Below are positions 43,091 through 52,357 of a stretch of DNA of 54,880 bases, piece by piece. The stretch is from an uncultured Alphaproteobacteria bacterium. GTDB lineage: Bacteria; Pseudomonadota; Alphaproteobacteria; Methylaequorales; Methylaequoraceae. The notes under the pieces were generated by a model. That model saw only the letters and a program-made list of their open reading frames with translations, was not told the origin of the DNA and did no database searches. The translations under genes were made by a program, and so were the position numbers. Location of the stretch: contig CABZMK010000008.1 in assembly GCA_902526865.1 (NCBI GenBank), positions 1-54,880 on the forward strand, written 5' to 3'. How positions within the stretch are numbered: the first letter of the stretch is position 1; each line of letters begins with the position of its first letter.

Positions 43091-44226
43091 TGGATACAAT
43101 TGAGCTATCATCAAAACTTATAAAATTCAAGAGTATAACGCCTGATAATACTGGATCGATAGATTATATTCAAAAAATTTTAAAGGAAAAAAAGTTTAAT
43201 TGCCACAGGCTTGAGTCTGGAACTAGCAAAATTAAGAATCTTTATGCATCATTTAAAGGGGGGGAGGGACCAAATCTTTGTTTTGCAGGTCACACCGATG
43301 TTGTACCTCCAGGCGATTTGGAAAAATGGAAAACCAATCCATTTGAACCTCAAATAACAAATGGAAGATTATATGGAAGAGGAGCAAGTGACATGAAAAC
43401 CGCAATTGCATCTTTCATGGTTGCTTCTGAAATCTTTCTTAAGGAGAATAATTTTGCTTTTGATGGAACCATCTCTTTTCTTATAACTTCAGACGAAGAG
43501 GGAGAAGCAGAGTTTGGAACCAAAAGTCTAATAAAATGGATAAAGTCTAAAAAAAAAAAGATTGACTATTGTTTAGTTGGTGAACCAACTAATCCAAATA
43601 AACTTGGTGAAATGATCAAAATTGGGAGAAGAGGTAGTATTAATTTTTTGTTAGAAGTTCTTGGAGAACAAGGACACGTTGCATACCCTGAAAAAGCAGA
43701 TAATCCAATAGATAATTTAGAAAAAATATTCAAAGAACTTTATAAACCTTTTGATTCAGGATCAAAAAGGTTTCAACCTACAAAACTGATTATTACATCT
43801 ATTGATTCGTCAAACCTCACTTCAAACATTATACCCGGAAAAGTTGAAATAAGGTTCAATGTCAGATTCAATGATAAATTTAATTCTCAACAAGTTATTA
43901 ATCTTATAAAAAAAAGGATTAAATCCGTGACAACAAAATATAAACTTTCCTCTAAAGTTTCTGGTGAGTCTTTTTTTAATTATTCTAATATTCTTACAGA
44001 TTCACTTGTTAGATCGATAAAAACAGTTACAAGATGTAATCCAATATTAAGCACCACTGGCGGAACCTCAGATGCAAGATTTATTTCAGAAATATGCCCA
44101 GTCGTTGAATTTGGTCTGGTGGGAAAGACAATGCACAAAGTAAATGAAATGGTTGAGATTAGCAGTATTGATAAATTAACTAAAATTTACCATCAATTCA
44201 TTAAAAATATATTTCTTAAGAACTAG
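43090..44226 (+). CDS. dapE: Succinyl-diaminopimelate desuccinylase DapE
   Basis: 378 residues of the M20 zinc peptidase family. CFAGHTDVVPPGD holds the first zinc ligand, GRGASDMKTAIA the bridging Asp, TSDEEGEAEFGT the catalytic Glu pair, and HVAYPEKADNP the dimerisation His. MHKVNE contains the last His. The stop is one base from the truA stop. Confidence 0.95.
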   Translation: MDTIELSSKLIKFKSITPDNTGSIDYIQKILKEKKFNCHRLESGTSKIKNLYASFKGGEGPNLCFAGHTDVVPPGDLEKWKTNPFEPQITNGRLYGRGASDMKTAIASFMVASEIFLKENNFAFDGTISFLITSDEEGEAEFGTKSLIKWIKSKKKKIDYCLVGEPTNPNKLGEMIKIGRRGSINFLLEVLGEQGHVAYPEKADNPIDNLEKIFKELYKPFDSGSKRFQPTKLIITSIDSSNLTSNIIPGKVEIRFNVRFNDKFNSQQVINLIKKRIKSVTTKYKLSSKVSGESFFNYSNILTDSLVRSIKTVTRCNPILSTTGGTSDARFISEICPVVEFGLVGKTMHKVNEMVEISSIDKLTKIYHQFIKNIFLKN

Positions 44227-44227
44227 T

Positions 44228-44974
44228 CTAATAAGTAACTTTTTCCAAATAAAGTCCGCATGATGGCGCCGTTGGTCCGGCTTTAGTTCTATCTTTAGAT
44301 TTCAATATTTTTAAAACTTTCTCATCGTCCCATTTTCCAATACCTACATTCACCAATGTGCCAATGATAATTCTAACCTGGTTATGTAAAAACGATTTAC
44401 CAAAAACTCTAATTTTAATATTGTCTTTATTTTTTTTTATTTTTATTGCTTCTAACGATCGAATTGAAGTTTTAGCCTGACAATTTATTGAGCGAAATGC
44501 GTTAAAGTCTTTTTTTCCAATTAAAACTTGAGACGCCTCTTTCATTTTGTCAGTATTTAATAATCTTGGGAAATGCCATACTCTATTTTCTAAAATAAAT
44601 GATGGCGTTGATCTATTTAAAATTTTATATAAATAAATTTTTTTTTTCACAGAGAATCTTGAATGAAAGATTTCAGAAACCTTTTCAGATTTAAGAATTG
44701 TTATTTTATTTTTCGATTTTTTAAGTAAATAATTTAATGCATTTGATATTTTTTTTGTTTCAATGTGTGATTTTTTTAGGTCAAAATGTGCAATCTGACC
44801 AAAGGCGTGCACGCCAGCATCAGTGCGTCCAGAAACATAAATTTTTATTTGTGAATTAAATAGTTTTTCTAAACAAATTTCTATTTCTTGTTGAATCGAT
44901 TTACCATTTTTTTGTTTTTGCCAACCTACGTATTCACTACCATCATATTCAATTGTAAGTTTAATTCTTCCCAT
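44228..44974 (-). CDS. truA: tRNA pseudouridine synthase A
   Basis: 248 residues from ATG 44974; an in-frame TTG two codons earlier is rejected because the ATG forms a TGATG junction with fmt. YDGSEYVGWQKQ, the catalytic Asp in SGRTDAGVHAFGQ, and FLHNQVRIIIGTLVNVG are family motifs. It makes pseudouridine at tRNA positions 38-40. Confidence 0.94.
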   Translation of the reverse strand: MGRIKLTIEYDGSEYVGWQKQKNGKSIQQEIEICLEKLFNSQIKIYVSGRTDAGVHAFGQIAHFDLKKSHIETKKISNALNYLLKKSKNKITILKSEKVSEIFHSRFSVKKKIYLYKILNRSTPSFILENRVWHFPRLLNTDKMKEASQVLIGKKDFNAFRSINCQAKTSIRSLEAIKIKKNKDNIKIRVFGKSFLHNQVRIIIGTLVNVGIGKWDDEKVLKILKSKDRTKAGPTAPSCGLYLEKVTY

Positions 44975-45927
44975 CAACAAAATTCTGAAATTGAAATTTT
45001 ATTACCGTTTAAAAAGTCAACTGCAGAAGTTGGTTTTTTTCCATCCCTTTGAAGAATTTTTATTTTCAAGAAGTCTTTACCACATCTAACTCCAAGATCT
45101 TGGTCTACCCCTCCAATCTTGAGTTTATCTTTTTTTTTGTAATCATTTTCTTTAATTATGTCGGCTTTAAGGATTTTAATCCTCGTGTCTGAATTTCGTA
45201 TAATTGTCCATGCTCCAGGTTTTGGACTAAAGGCCTTAATTTTTTGATTAATTTCGCGAGCATTTTTCTCCCAATTAATCTGTGCTTCGTTTTTTTTTAT
45301 TTTTTTAGCATACGTTGCAAATCTCTCATCCTGATACAAATATTTAACTTCATTGTTAATAATTTTGAAAATTGCGTCTTTGAGAATTCTTTTACCAAAG
45401 AAAACAATTTTTTTATATACATTTTCGCAATTATCATCATTTTCAATAACAATTTTTTGCGAAGTTATTATTGGGCCTGAATCGAGTTTTTCATCTAGCC
45501 TCATTATACATACGCCAGTTTCTTTATCATCTGACAGAATAGCTCTTTGAATTGGTGCTGCACCTCGCCACCTAGGTAATAATGAAGCATGAACGTTAAT
45601 ACTAAGATAATTTGGAATATTTATAATTTCTTTTGTTAAAATATTTCCGTATGCAACTATTATATTTAAATCAATTTTTTTTTTTTTAACATAGTCTAAG
45701 AGCCCTCTGTCTTTCATATCTGCAGGAGTTAAAACGTCAATTTTATTTTTTAAACCCCATTCATGAACAGGGGAAATGTTAACTTTTTTCCCCCTTCCAG
45801 AAGCAATTGGTGGCTTAGTAACAATATATGAAATTTTAATATCCTGAGAAAATAATTCTTTTAGGAAGCTTAATGAAAACTCTGATGTACCGTAAAATCC
45901 AACGCAAAGTTTATTTAGACTCTTCAT
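44974..45927 (-). CDS. fmt: Methionyl-tRNA formyltransferase
   Basis: 317 residues from ATG 45927 (MKSLNKLCVGFYGTSEFS). An in-frame TTG further upstream would add a basic stretch from within def and is unlikely. SINVHASLLPRWRGAAPIQRAI is the catalytic motif and FSPKPGAWT marks the C-terminal domain. It overlaps def by 17 bp. A 13-T run (45675-45687 on the plus strand) encodes Lys residues. Confidence 0.94.
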   Translation of the reverse strand: MKSLNKLCVGFYGTSEFSLSFLKELFSQDIKISYIVTKPPIASGRGKKVNISPVHEWGLKNKIDVLTPADMKDRGLLDYVKKKKIDLNIIVAYGNILTKEIINIPNYLSINVHASLLPRWRGAAPIQRAILSDDKETGVCIMRLDEKLDSGPIITSQKIVIENDDNCENVYKKIVFFGKRILKDAIFKIINNEVKYLYQDERFATYAKKIKKNEAQINWEKNAREINQKIKAFSPKPGAWTIIRNSDTRIKILKADIIKENDYKKKDKLKIGGVDQDLGVRCGKDFLKIKILQRDGKKPTSAVDFLNGNKISISEFC

Positions 45928-46435
45928 TATTTTTTTTTTGAATTTTCTTAACCTTTTCAAGAGCTCTATTTTTTTTTAATTTTGATAGATAATCTATAAA
46001 TAAGATTCCATCTAAATGATCTATTTCATGTTGAATACAAACTGAAAGCAAACCAGAACATTTCTTATTTTTTTTTTTTCCTTTCAAGTCATACCATTCA
46101 ACCTCTATTTCAGCTGGTCTTTTAACATCCGCATAATATCCAGGAATAGATAGACATCCCTCCTCATTAATTAAACTCTCAGGTGACGAACTTAAAATTT
46201 TAGGGTTTACCAAAGTCATTGGGTTTGATTTTCCATCTTCTTTGAGGTCAATTACAATAATTCTTTTGTTAATACCAACTTGGGGCGCTGCTAAGCCAAT
46301 ACCGTTTCCTGAAGCAGCCAAAGTATCAAACATATTTTTTACAACACTTTTAAGATCTTTGTCAAAAGCATCAACATTTGTTGATTTGTACTTTAATCTT
46401 TTATCAGGTATTATTAATATATCCAAAACACTCAT
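45911..46435 (-). CDS. def: Peptide deformylase
   Basis: 174 residues with all three motifs: GNGIGLAAPQVG, EEGCLSIPG (metal Cys) and QHEIDHLDG (two metal His and Glu). The C-terminal tail is Lys-rich. It is first in the def-fmt-truA unit, divergent from rmuC with 11 bp between starts. Confidence 0.96.
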   Translation of the reverse strand: MSVLDILIIPDKRLKYKSTNVDAFDKDLKSVVKNMFDTLAASGNGIGLAAPQVGINKRIIVIDLKEDGKSNPMTLVNPKILSSSPESLINEEGCLSIPGYYADVKRPAEIEVEWYDLKGKKKNKKCSGLLSVCIQHEIDHLDGILFIDYLSKLKKNRALEKVKKIQKKNNEESK

Positions 46436-46446
46436 TAAATTTTATT

Positions 46447-47433
46447 ATGATAATTACTAACCAGGTTTTTTATATTATTATTCTTTTCTTATTGGTTGTT
46501 TTATTTTTACAATTTTTTATATCAAACAACAATACAAAAGAGAGAATTAAAATTCTATTGGAAAAACAATCTATAATTGAGCAATCTATATCAGATTTAA
46601 TTATAAAAAATTTCGACAAAATTGATTCAAAGTTTGATAAATCATCTTTTGAAAATCATAACAACTTAAGTCAAATTAGAGAAAAAATGTCTTTGATTGA
46701 TAGGGCTCAACAAAATATTTCAAGCCTAACCGAGAACGTTGTTGATTTAAAAAACTTTTTGTCAAATACAACGAAAAGGGGGCGGTTCGGAGAAATGTTA
46801 CTCGAAAATTTAATCAAGGACCACCTCCCCAAAGACCATTACGAGTTTCAAAAAACATTATCAAATAGCTCAAGGGTTGATTGTATGATTATGTCACCAG
46901 GTTCTCTTAATAAAACTTGTATTGATGCTAAATTTCCAAAAGAAAGTTTTGAAAAATTCCAAAAGTCAGTTTCAAAAGATGAAAAACTCAAGCTACTTAA
47001 AAAATTTAAATCTGATATCAAAAATCATATTTCAACAGTTCAAGAAAAATATCTTATTTCAGGAGAAACTTCAGACATTGCATTAATTTTCATTCCAAGC
47101 GAACAAGTCTACTTAGAAATATTTAGATTGTTTCCAGAACTTAGCGAAACCTTCTACATAACAAAAGTTTTTTTAGTTTCACCTACAACTTTGTGGATAA
47201 TTCTGAATTCGATCGAGAGCCTTATAAGAGATAAAAAAATCCAGAATAATGCAACTTTTATTTTTCAACATTTAAAAGAATTAAATACAGAGTTAATAAG
47301 GCTTGAGAGTCGTATTAAAAAGATGGATAGTCACTTTTCTAATGCTCAGGTTGACCTTAACGATATTTTGATAACCTCAAAAAAAATTTCAAATAAACGA
47401 GAAAAATTATTGAAATTAGATGACTCTAAATAA
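46447..47433 (+). CDS. rmuC: RmuC-family DNA recombination protein
   Basis: 328 residues from ATG 46447, which opens with one membrane segment (VFYIIILFLLVVLFLQFFI) followed by a coiled coil. GRFGEMLLENLIKDHLPKDHYEFQ, IDAKFPKESFEKF and IFIPSEQVYLEIFR are RmuC core motifs, nuclease-like. The 3' end overlaps recR by 8 bp tail to tail. Confidence 0.9.
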   Translation: MIITNQVFYIIILFLLVVLFLQFFISNNNTKERIKILLEKQSIIEQSISDLIIKNFDKIDSKFDKSSFENHNNLSQIREKMSLIDRAQQNISSLTENVVDLKNFLSNTTKRGRFGEMLLENLIKDHLPKDHYEFQKTLSNSSRVDCMIMSPGSLNKTCIDAKFPKESFEKFQKSVSKDEKLKLLKKFKSDIKNHISTVQEKYLISGETSDIALIFIPSEQVYLEIFRLFPELSETFYITKVFLVSPTTLWIILNSIESLIRDKKIQNNATFIFQHLKELNTELIRLESRIKKMDSHFSNAQVDLNDILITSKKISNKREKLLKLDDSK

Positions 47434-48025
47434 TCTTTTTTATTTCAGATCGAGAGGTAAACGCTGTTGACATTGTATTATAATCTAGCAAATCAAGTTC
47501 TCCTCCAACAGGAATTCCTTGAGCCAATCTTGTAATTAGAATTTGAAATTTTGAACACTCATCAGCAATATATTGTCCAGTTATTTGACCTTCCGTAGTA
47601 GCATTAGTAGCGATTATTACCTCCTTGACAGAACCAGATTCTAACCTTTTTAACAATGAGACAACATTAAGTTGATCAGGTCCAACTCCGTCCATTGCTG
47701 ATAAAACACCACCCAAAACGTGGTAAGTTCCGTTGAATGCTTTGCTTTTTTCGATTGCCCACAAATCTCCTATATCTTCTACAATGCAAAGTTTTCCATT
47801 TTTTCTTTTATCATCAGCACATATATTACAAGGGTTAATCACATCAACATTTCCACATAAATGGCAATAAGAAAGTTCTGATTTAACATTTTCAATGGTT
47901 GTCATTAAAGATGGAATGATTTTTTCTTTATTTTTAAGTAAATAAAGTACGATCCTTCTTGCAGATCTTGGACCTAAACTAGGTAACTTTGAAAAAATAT
48001 TAATTAATTCTCCAAGAGATGACAT
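47426..48025 (-). CDS. recR: Recombination protein RecR
   Basis: 199 residues. A helix-hairpin-helix (LPSLGPRSARRIVLYLL), a four-Cys zinc site (CHLCGNVDVINPCNIC), a Toprim domain (LCIVEDIGDLWAIEKSKAFNGTYHVLGGVLSAMDG) and the Walker-like end TRLAQGIPVGGELD are all present. Usual recR-ybaB-dnaX order. Confidence 0.96.
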   Translation of the reverse strand: MSSLGELINIFSKLPSLGPRSARRIVLYLLKNKEKIIPSLMTTIENVKSELSYCHLCGNVDVINPCNICADDKRKNGKLCIVEDIGDLWAIEKSKAFNGTYHVLGGVLSAMDGVGPDQLNVVSLLKRLESGSVKEVIIATNATTEGQITGQYIADECSKFQILITRLAQGIPVGGELDLLDYNTMSTAFTSRSEIKKII

Positions 48026-48029
48026 ACAT

Positions 48030-48353
48030 CTAAAAAGGTAACTTCAAACCAGGAGGTAAGCCCATACCACCAGAAATCGAACCTAACTGATCATTCGTAT
48101 TTTCAGCAATTTTCTTATTTACATCGTTTAAGGCTGCTATGATAAGATCCTCTAAAACTTCCTTTTCGTCTGAATTAACAATTGAGGGATCTATAAAAAG
48201 ATTCCTTACTTCGTGTTTTCCATTCATTACAATTTTAACAGCTCCTCCACCAGAACTTCCCTCAATTTCAGTTTCTTCTATTTTTTTCTGCATTTCAGCC
48301 ATTTTTTCTTGCATAGCTTTCGCTTGTTTCATTATTTGTGACATATTATTCAT
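48030..48353 (-). CDS. ybaB: YbaB/EbfC nucleoid-associated protein
   Basis: 107 residues with the N-terminal MKQAKAMQEKMAEMQKKIEETEIEGSSGGGAVKI-type pattern (long helix then strand). It binds DNA as a dimer. The start overlaps the dnaX end by 8 bp, and recR follows 4 bp later. Confidence 0.93.
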   Translation of the reverse strand: MNNMSQIMKQAKAMQEKMAEMQKKIEETEIEGSSGGGAVKIVMNGKHEVRNLFIDPSIVNSDEKEVLEDLIIAALNDVNKKIAENTNDQLGSISGGMGLPPGLKLPF

Positions 48354-50076
48354 TTTCTTCCCTTTTATTTAATTTACCATTTTCTAGTTCCTGTATTGAA
48401 GTTACTTCAGAAGATGGAATGATTTCAAGAATTTTTTTTACAAAATTATCATTACATATTTCTATAATCTTATTTTTTACAATTGTTTCCTCATATTCTT
48501 TTAAAGACTGAAAGCCTTTTCTACTTGATAAAGTTATTATCCATCTTTCTTTTTGAATCTCACTTATAAGTTTAGACGCTTTCCATAAAATTTTTTTTGA
48601 ATCTTTGTTTTTAGATATATTTTCAAGCTCAATTTCCCTGATATTGTTATTATCTTTAATAGTGACTAACTTAAAAGAGTTTCTAAGGTGATGAGCTATT
48701 TGCATTTCTGATTTATTTTCAATTTTGTCTACAATTTTTTTAAACCTTTCTAAATAATTTATTTCTGCATCTATTTTATTTTCTGGTTCAATAATTCTTT
48801 TGGGTTTTGGCTCTAATGCTAGATTACTTCTGGTTTCTGTGGTGTCTGCATCATTCGATTTTTTAATTGTATTATCTGAAACATTTGATTCCATGTCGGC
48901 TCTAGCCTTAATCTCAATTTTTTCTTCATTTTTTACTGATGCATCTTCTTTTAGTAATTCAAAAGGTGTGGGCACCAAAGAAACAAAGCATAGTCTCATT
49001 ATAGTCATCTCAAAAAATTGTTTTTCGTCAAAACAGTTATTAATTTCGTTAATATACTTTTGCATTAGTTCCCAAAATCTAATTAAAAAATCCATTTCAA
49101 AGGTTTTAGCAATAAATTCTACTGTTTCTAAAATTTTTTTATCGAGGTACAAACTTTCAATATCAACTTCACTTTTAATTCTCATTGAATGGTAGGTTAA
49201 ATTCATCAACGTTTGGCTTAAAATTTTTACAGAGGCTCCTTTGCTGTATAAATCTTCAAATATATCTAGCGCAACTTTAGGATCCCCTTCAAATAAAGCC
49301 CTCAGTAGTTTTAAAACCAAAGTGTTGTCGGACAAACCTATAACGGTTTTAATATTCTGGATTCTAACTGGATTTCCTCTAGTAAGAACATTGTCAAGAA
49401 TTGACAAAGAGTCTCTCACAGAACCCTCAGCAGATTGAGCTATTAAATTGCACCCTTCTAATTCAATCTCAAAACCCTCTTTTTTTGAAATTTCTTTTAA
49501 AAAATGACCAATTAAATCTGTATCGACTCTTTTAAGCTGAAAACGTTGGCACCGTGAAAGAATTGTTAGTGGGATTTTCTCAGTTTCGGTCGTCGCAAAT
49601 ATAAATATAACATCTATTGGAGGTTCTTCTAAAGTTTTTAGTAATGCGTTGAAAGCAGCTTTTGATAACATATGAACTTCATCTATTATAAAAATTTTTT
49701 TTTTGGCAGAGACTGGTTTATAATTGACATTGTCTATTATTTCTCTTACGTCAGCAACACCAGTTTTACTTGCTGCATCAATCTCAACTACATCAATATT
49801 ATTCCCGAAATCGATAGATTCACAATTTTTACAATTTCCGCATGGCTCAACCATTTCCTTACTGAGGTTCAGACAATTAACGATTTTTGCTAGTATCCTT
49901 GCAAGTGTTGTTTTTCCTACTCCTCTTGTACCAGAAAATAAGTAGGCATGGGCGATTCTGTCTAATTTGACTGAACCCTCAATTATTTTGCAGGTTTCTT
50001 CTTGACCGATTATTTCTGATAACTTTTGTGGTCTATATTTTCTTGCTAATACTATATAATTATTAGAATTCTTCAT
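48346..50076 (-). CDS. dnaX: DNA polymerase III subunits tau/gamma
   Basis: 576 residues from ATG 50076; an in-frame TTG at 50085 lies at the SRP RNA end and is less likely. YRPQKLSEIIGQ, Walker A GTRGVGKTT, zinc site CGNCKNCESI, IDEVHML and sensor FATTETEKIPLTILSRCQRF are complete. It is followed by the clamp-loader collar and a divergent charged linker and tau end. I see no obvious A-rich frameshift signal for a separate gamma product, though A-runs are common. Confidence 0.94.
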   Translation of the reverse strand: MKNSNNYIVLARKYRPQKLSEIIGQEETCKIIEGSVKLDRIAHAYLFSGTRGVGKTTLARILAKIVNCLNLSKEMVEPCGNCKNCESIDFGNNIDVVEIDAASKTGVADVREIIDNVNYKPVSAKKKIFIIDEVHMLSKAAFNALLKTLEEPPIDVIFIFATTETEKIPLTILSRCQRFQLKRVDTDLIGHFLKEISKKEGFEIELEGCNLIAQSAEGSVRDSLSILDNVLTRGNPVRIQNIKTVIGLSDNTLVLKLLRALFEGDPKVALDIFEDLYSKGASVKILSQTLMNLTYHSMRIKSEVDIESLYLDKKILETVEFIAKTFEMDFLIRFWELMQKYINEINNCFDEKQFFEMTIMRLCFVSLVPTPFELLKEDASVKNEEKIEIKARADMESNVSDNTIKKSNDADTTETRSNLALEPKPKRIIEPENKIDAEINYLERFKKIVDKIENKSEMQIAHHLRNSFKLVTIKDNNNIREIELENISKNKDSKKILWKASKLISEIQKERWIITLSSRKGFQSLKEYEETIVKNKIIEICNDNFVKKILEIIPSSEVTSIQELENGKLNKREENE

Positions 50077-50089
50077 AAAAATCAAAAAA

Positions 50090-50181
50090 GGAGCTGAAAT
50101 TTAACCCAATAGAAAACGTTACGGCTGCCTCTTTTCAGTTCTGACCGGATTGGCGAACCTATTGCCTAAATTCAACTCCCG
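50090..50181 (-). ncRNA. ffs: Signal recognition particle RNA (small 4.5S type)
   Basis: About 92 nt between pheA and dnaX. The 5' part GGGAGTTGAATTTAGGCAAT pairs with the 3' part ending TTTCAGCTCC to form a long hairpin, followed by a T run (50085-50090 on the complement). The apical SRP54-binding domain is at 50123-50146, with GGTCAG and GGCAGCC flanking a GAAA tetraloop. It differs from the usual GGAA loop and AGCAGCC side. ffs upstream of dnaX is common in Alphaproteobacteria. Exact ends are approximate. Confidence 0.85.
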
Positions 50182-50219
50182 TTTAAACTTATCATTAAAC
50201 TTTTTACTTTTAAATAATA

Positions 50220-51053
50220 TTATTTTCTAAATTTTGAGGCTTCATAAAAACCAAGTATTCTAAATTTGGATGAAAAAGTTTTAAGAACCTTTAATGCTTT
50301 CTTAAACCCTAAGTTGTCAGGATGCGATTCAACATCAATTATAAAAGAAAACTGTTTGAAATCTTTATTAACAAAAAAACTCTCTAATCTTGTTAAATTT
50401 ATACTGTTTTCTGCAAAACCTCCCAAAGCTTTATGTAAAGATGCTGGAATATTTTTTGTATTAAAAACAATAGACGTAATTACCTTTCGATCCATATTAA
50501 TCTTTGGACTACTCTTTGAAAAAACTAAAAATCTAGTTATGTTGTCTCTTCTGTCTTGCAGATTTTTTTTTAGTATTCTTAGTTCGTAAATTTCAGATGC
50601 TAGCATGGACGCAATTGCCGAAATATCTGAATCTTCACTATCTCTTACAAATTTTGCTGCCCCTGCCGTATCAATATAATTTACAGGTTCCAGTTTCAAT
50701 TTCTCAATATTACTTCTACACTGCGATAAAGCATGAGTATGACTATATACTCTATTAATATTTTTTAATGAAACATCCTTTTTTGACATAAGATGATGTT
50801 CAACCTTGTGGTAATGTTCAGCAACTATTTTCAATTCAATTTTCTCCAACAACAAATGCATGTCAGCTACTCTCCCTGCAATATTGTTTTCAACTGGTAT
50901 TAAAGCAAGATTCGCAACTTCTTTAGAAACTGCATCTAGAGTTTTCTGGAAAGTTTCACAAGGTAGTGTTTCATAAGTCCGATAGAATTTTCTACAAACT
51001 AAATCTGAATAAGCTCCGTCTATGCCCTGAAATGAAACTATTTTTTTTTTCAT
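50220..51053 (-). CDS. pheA: Prephenate dehydratase
   Basis: 277 residues, monofunctional. FQGIDGAYSDLVCRKF at the start, IPVENNIAGRVADMH, YSHTHALSQC, DTAGAAKFVRD and the catalytic Thr in NITRFLVF are the dehydratase motifs; a C-terminal ACT domain (ITSIVFNTKNIPASLHKALGGFAENSINLTRLES) senses phenylalanine. No chorismate mutase domain is attached. It makes phenylpyruvate. Confidence 0.94.
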   Translation of the reverse strand: MKKKIVSFQGIDGAYSDLVCRKFYRTYETLPCETFQKTLDAVSKEVANLALIPVENNIAGRVADMHLLLEKIELKIVAEHYHKVEHHLMSKKDVSLKNINRVYSHTHALSQCRSNIEKLKLEPVNYIDTAGAAKFVRDSEDSDISAIASMLASEIYELRILKKNLQDRRDNITRFLVFSKSSPKINMDRKVITSIVFNTKNIPASLHKALGGFAENSINLTRLESFFVNKDFKQFSFIIDVESHPDNLGFKKALKVLKTFSSKFRILGFYEASKFRK

Positions 51054-51065
51054 GATTAAGGCTGA

Positions 51066-51812
51066 TTAAAAATTATTTTTTTTAAAATGCAATCTTATTT
51101 TTTTCAAATCTTCTATTGTATCAACACTAGGAGGATTATTTCCAACTTTAACGAGTTTTATTTTGTAATTATTATCCATTGCACGCATTTGCTCTAAATT
51201 CCTTTCTTTTTCACGTTTAGATTGTAAAAGAGATACAAACTCTTTTAAAACATTAGGTTTATAAATATAAACACCTATGTGATGATAAATATTTTTTGTA
51301 CAATCTACCGTTCTCATAAAATCTAACGCAAAACCCTCGTCATAATTATCAAGAACAACTTTCGCTTTAACAATATTGTTGTCATTGATTTCTGAATCTT
51401 CCAAATCACAAACTGCCGAACCTATGTCAACTGAGTCATCTGAAAAAAGCTTAATTGTTTTTTCTAATAAGTCTTTTTTAAAAATTGGTAAATCACCTTG
51501 AAGATTTATAATTAAATCGAAATCTTTATTCAGAATTTTGTAAACTTCACAAACTCTGTCAGTCCCACTCTTGTGGGAAGATTTAGTCATCATTGCTTCT
51601 AAATTATTTTTTTCACATTCACTGTAAATTTCTCGACTATCAGTTCCAACTATAACTCTTCCCATTTTTAAATTCTCTGCATTTTGAGCTACTCTTACAA
51701 TCATTGGTAATCCACTAATATGCCTTAATAGCTTTTTTTTTAATCTAGAAGAATTTATTCTTGCTGGGATGATAATAACTGTATTGAAGGTTTTTTTATT
51801 TTTGATGGTCAC
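51066..51812 (-). CDS. kdsB: 3-deoxy-manno-octulosonate cytidylyltransferase KdsB (GTG start)
   Basis: 248 residues from a GTG at 51812, giving normal family length. A longer frame to 51887 would overlap the divergent cytochrome gene and has only a TTG. IIIPARINSSRLKKKLL is the nucleotide motif; INLQGDLP (usually QGDEP) and HIGVYIYKP are conserved sites. It activates Kdo for lipopolysaccharide, showing a Gram-negative outer membrane. It follows pheA's start in the usual alphaproteobacterial neighbourhood. Confidence 0.9.
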   Translation of the reverse strand: MTIKNKKTFNTVIIIPARINSSRLKKKLLRHISGLPMIVRVAQNAENLKMGRVIVGTDSREIYSECEKNNLEAMMTKSSHKSGTDRVCEVYKILNKDFDLIINLQGDLPIFKKDLLEKTIKLFSDDSVDIGSAVCDLEDSEINDNNIVKAKVVLDNYDEGFALDFMRTVDCTKNIYHHIGVYIYKPNVLKEFVSLLQSKREKERNLEQMRAMDNNYKIKLVKVGNNPPSVDTIEDLKKIRLHFKKNNF

Positions 51813-51856
51813 AATATTTGTTAATTTATATAATAATTTATAACTACAAAGTAAAA

Positions 51857-52357
51857 ATGAACAAATATTTTTTGCCTTTAATATCAATATTAATTTTATT
51901 TCAAACTTTTCACATTTTTGATGAAATATTTTTTAAGGAAAAACATCAAAAAGATATGGGATACATTATTATTAAAAGCACAGAACAAAAAAATGAAATT
52001 GAAAAAGAGGCAATTAAAAGAAAAGTTGATTTAGATTCATTATTACAAACAGCAAATATTGAAAAAGGAATTAAAATTTCCAGACAATGTTCAGCTTGCC
52101 ATGATTTTAGCAAAGAATTAAAAATCAAAACCGGTCCGCCACTATGGGGAATTGTAGACAGAAAAACTGCTATTATTTCTGATTTTTCATATTCAGGGGC
52201 TTTAACTAATTTTAAAAAGTTATGGACTGTTGAAGAACTTTTTTATTTTTTAGAGGAACCAAAAAAATATATTGAGGGTACAAAAATGATTTACAGTGGA
52301 ATTAAAAAAATAGAAGATAGAATAAATTTAATTTCATATTTAAGATCTTTAAATTGA
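51857..52357 (+). CDS. Membrane-anchored class I cytochrome c
   Basis: 166 residues from ATG 51857. An uncleaved-looking N-terminal segment (YFLPLISILILFQTFHIF) anchors the protein; then a linker, heme site CSACH near residue 80, GPPLWGIV and a distal Met in GTKMIYSGI. It resembles CycM/cytochrome c552-type membrane cytochromes that link the bc1 complex to oxidase. Its stop overlaps the next start (TGATG). Confidence 0.88.
   Translation: MNKYFLPLISILILFQTFHIFDEIFFKEKHQKDMGYIIIKSTEQKNEIEKEAIKRKVDLDSLLQTANIEKGIKISRQCSACHDFSKELKIKTGPPLWGIVDRKTAIISDFSYSGALTNFKKLWTVEELFYFLEEPKKYIEGTKMIYSGIKKIEDRINLISYLRSLN

Noticed and set aside
52354-52356. TTG as start of the HisN-like gene
   Set aside because: The ATG three bases later forms a TGATG junction with the cytochrome stop and adds nothing missing.
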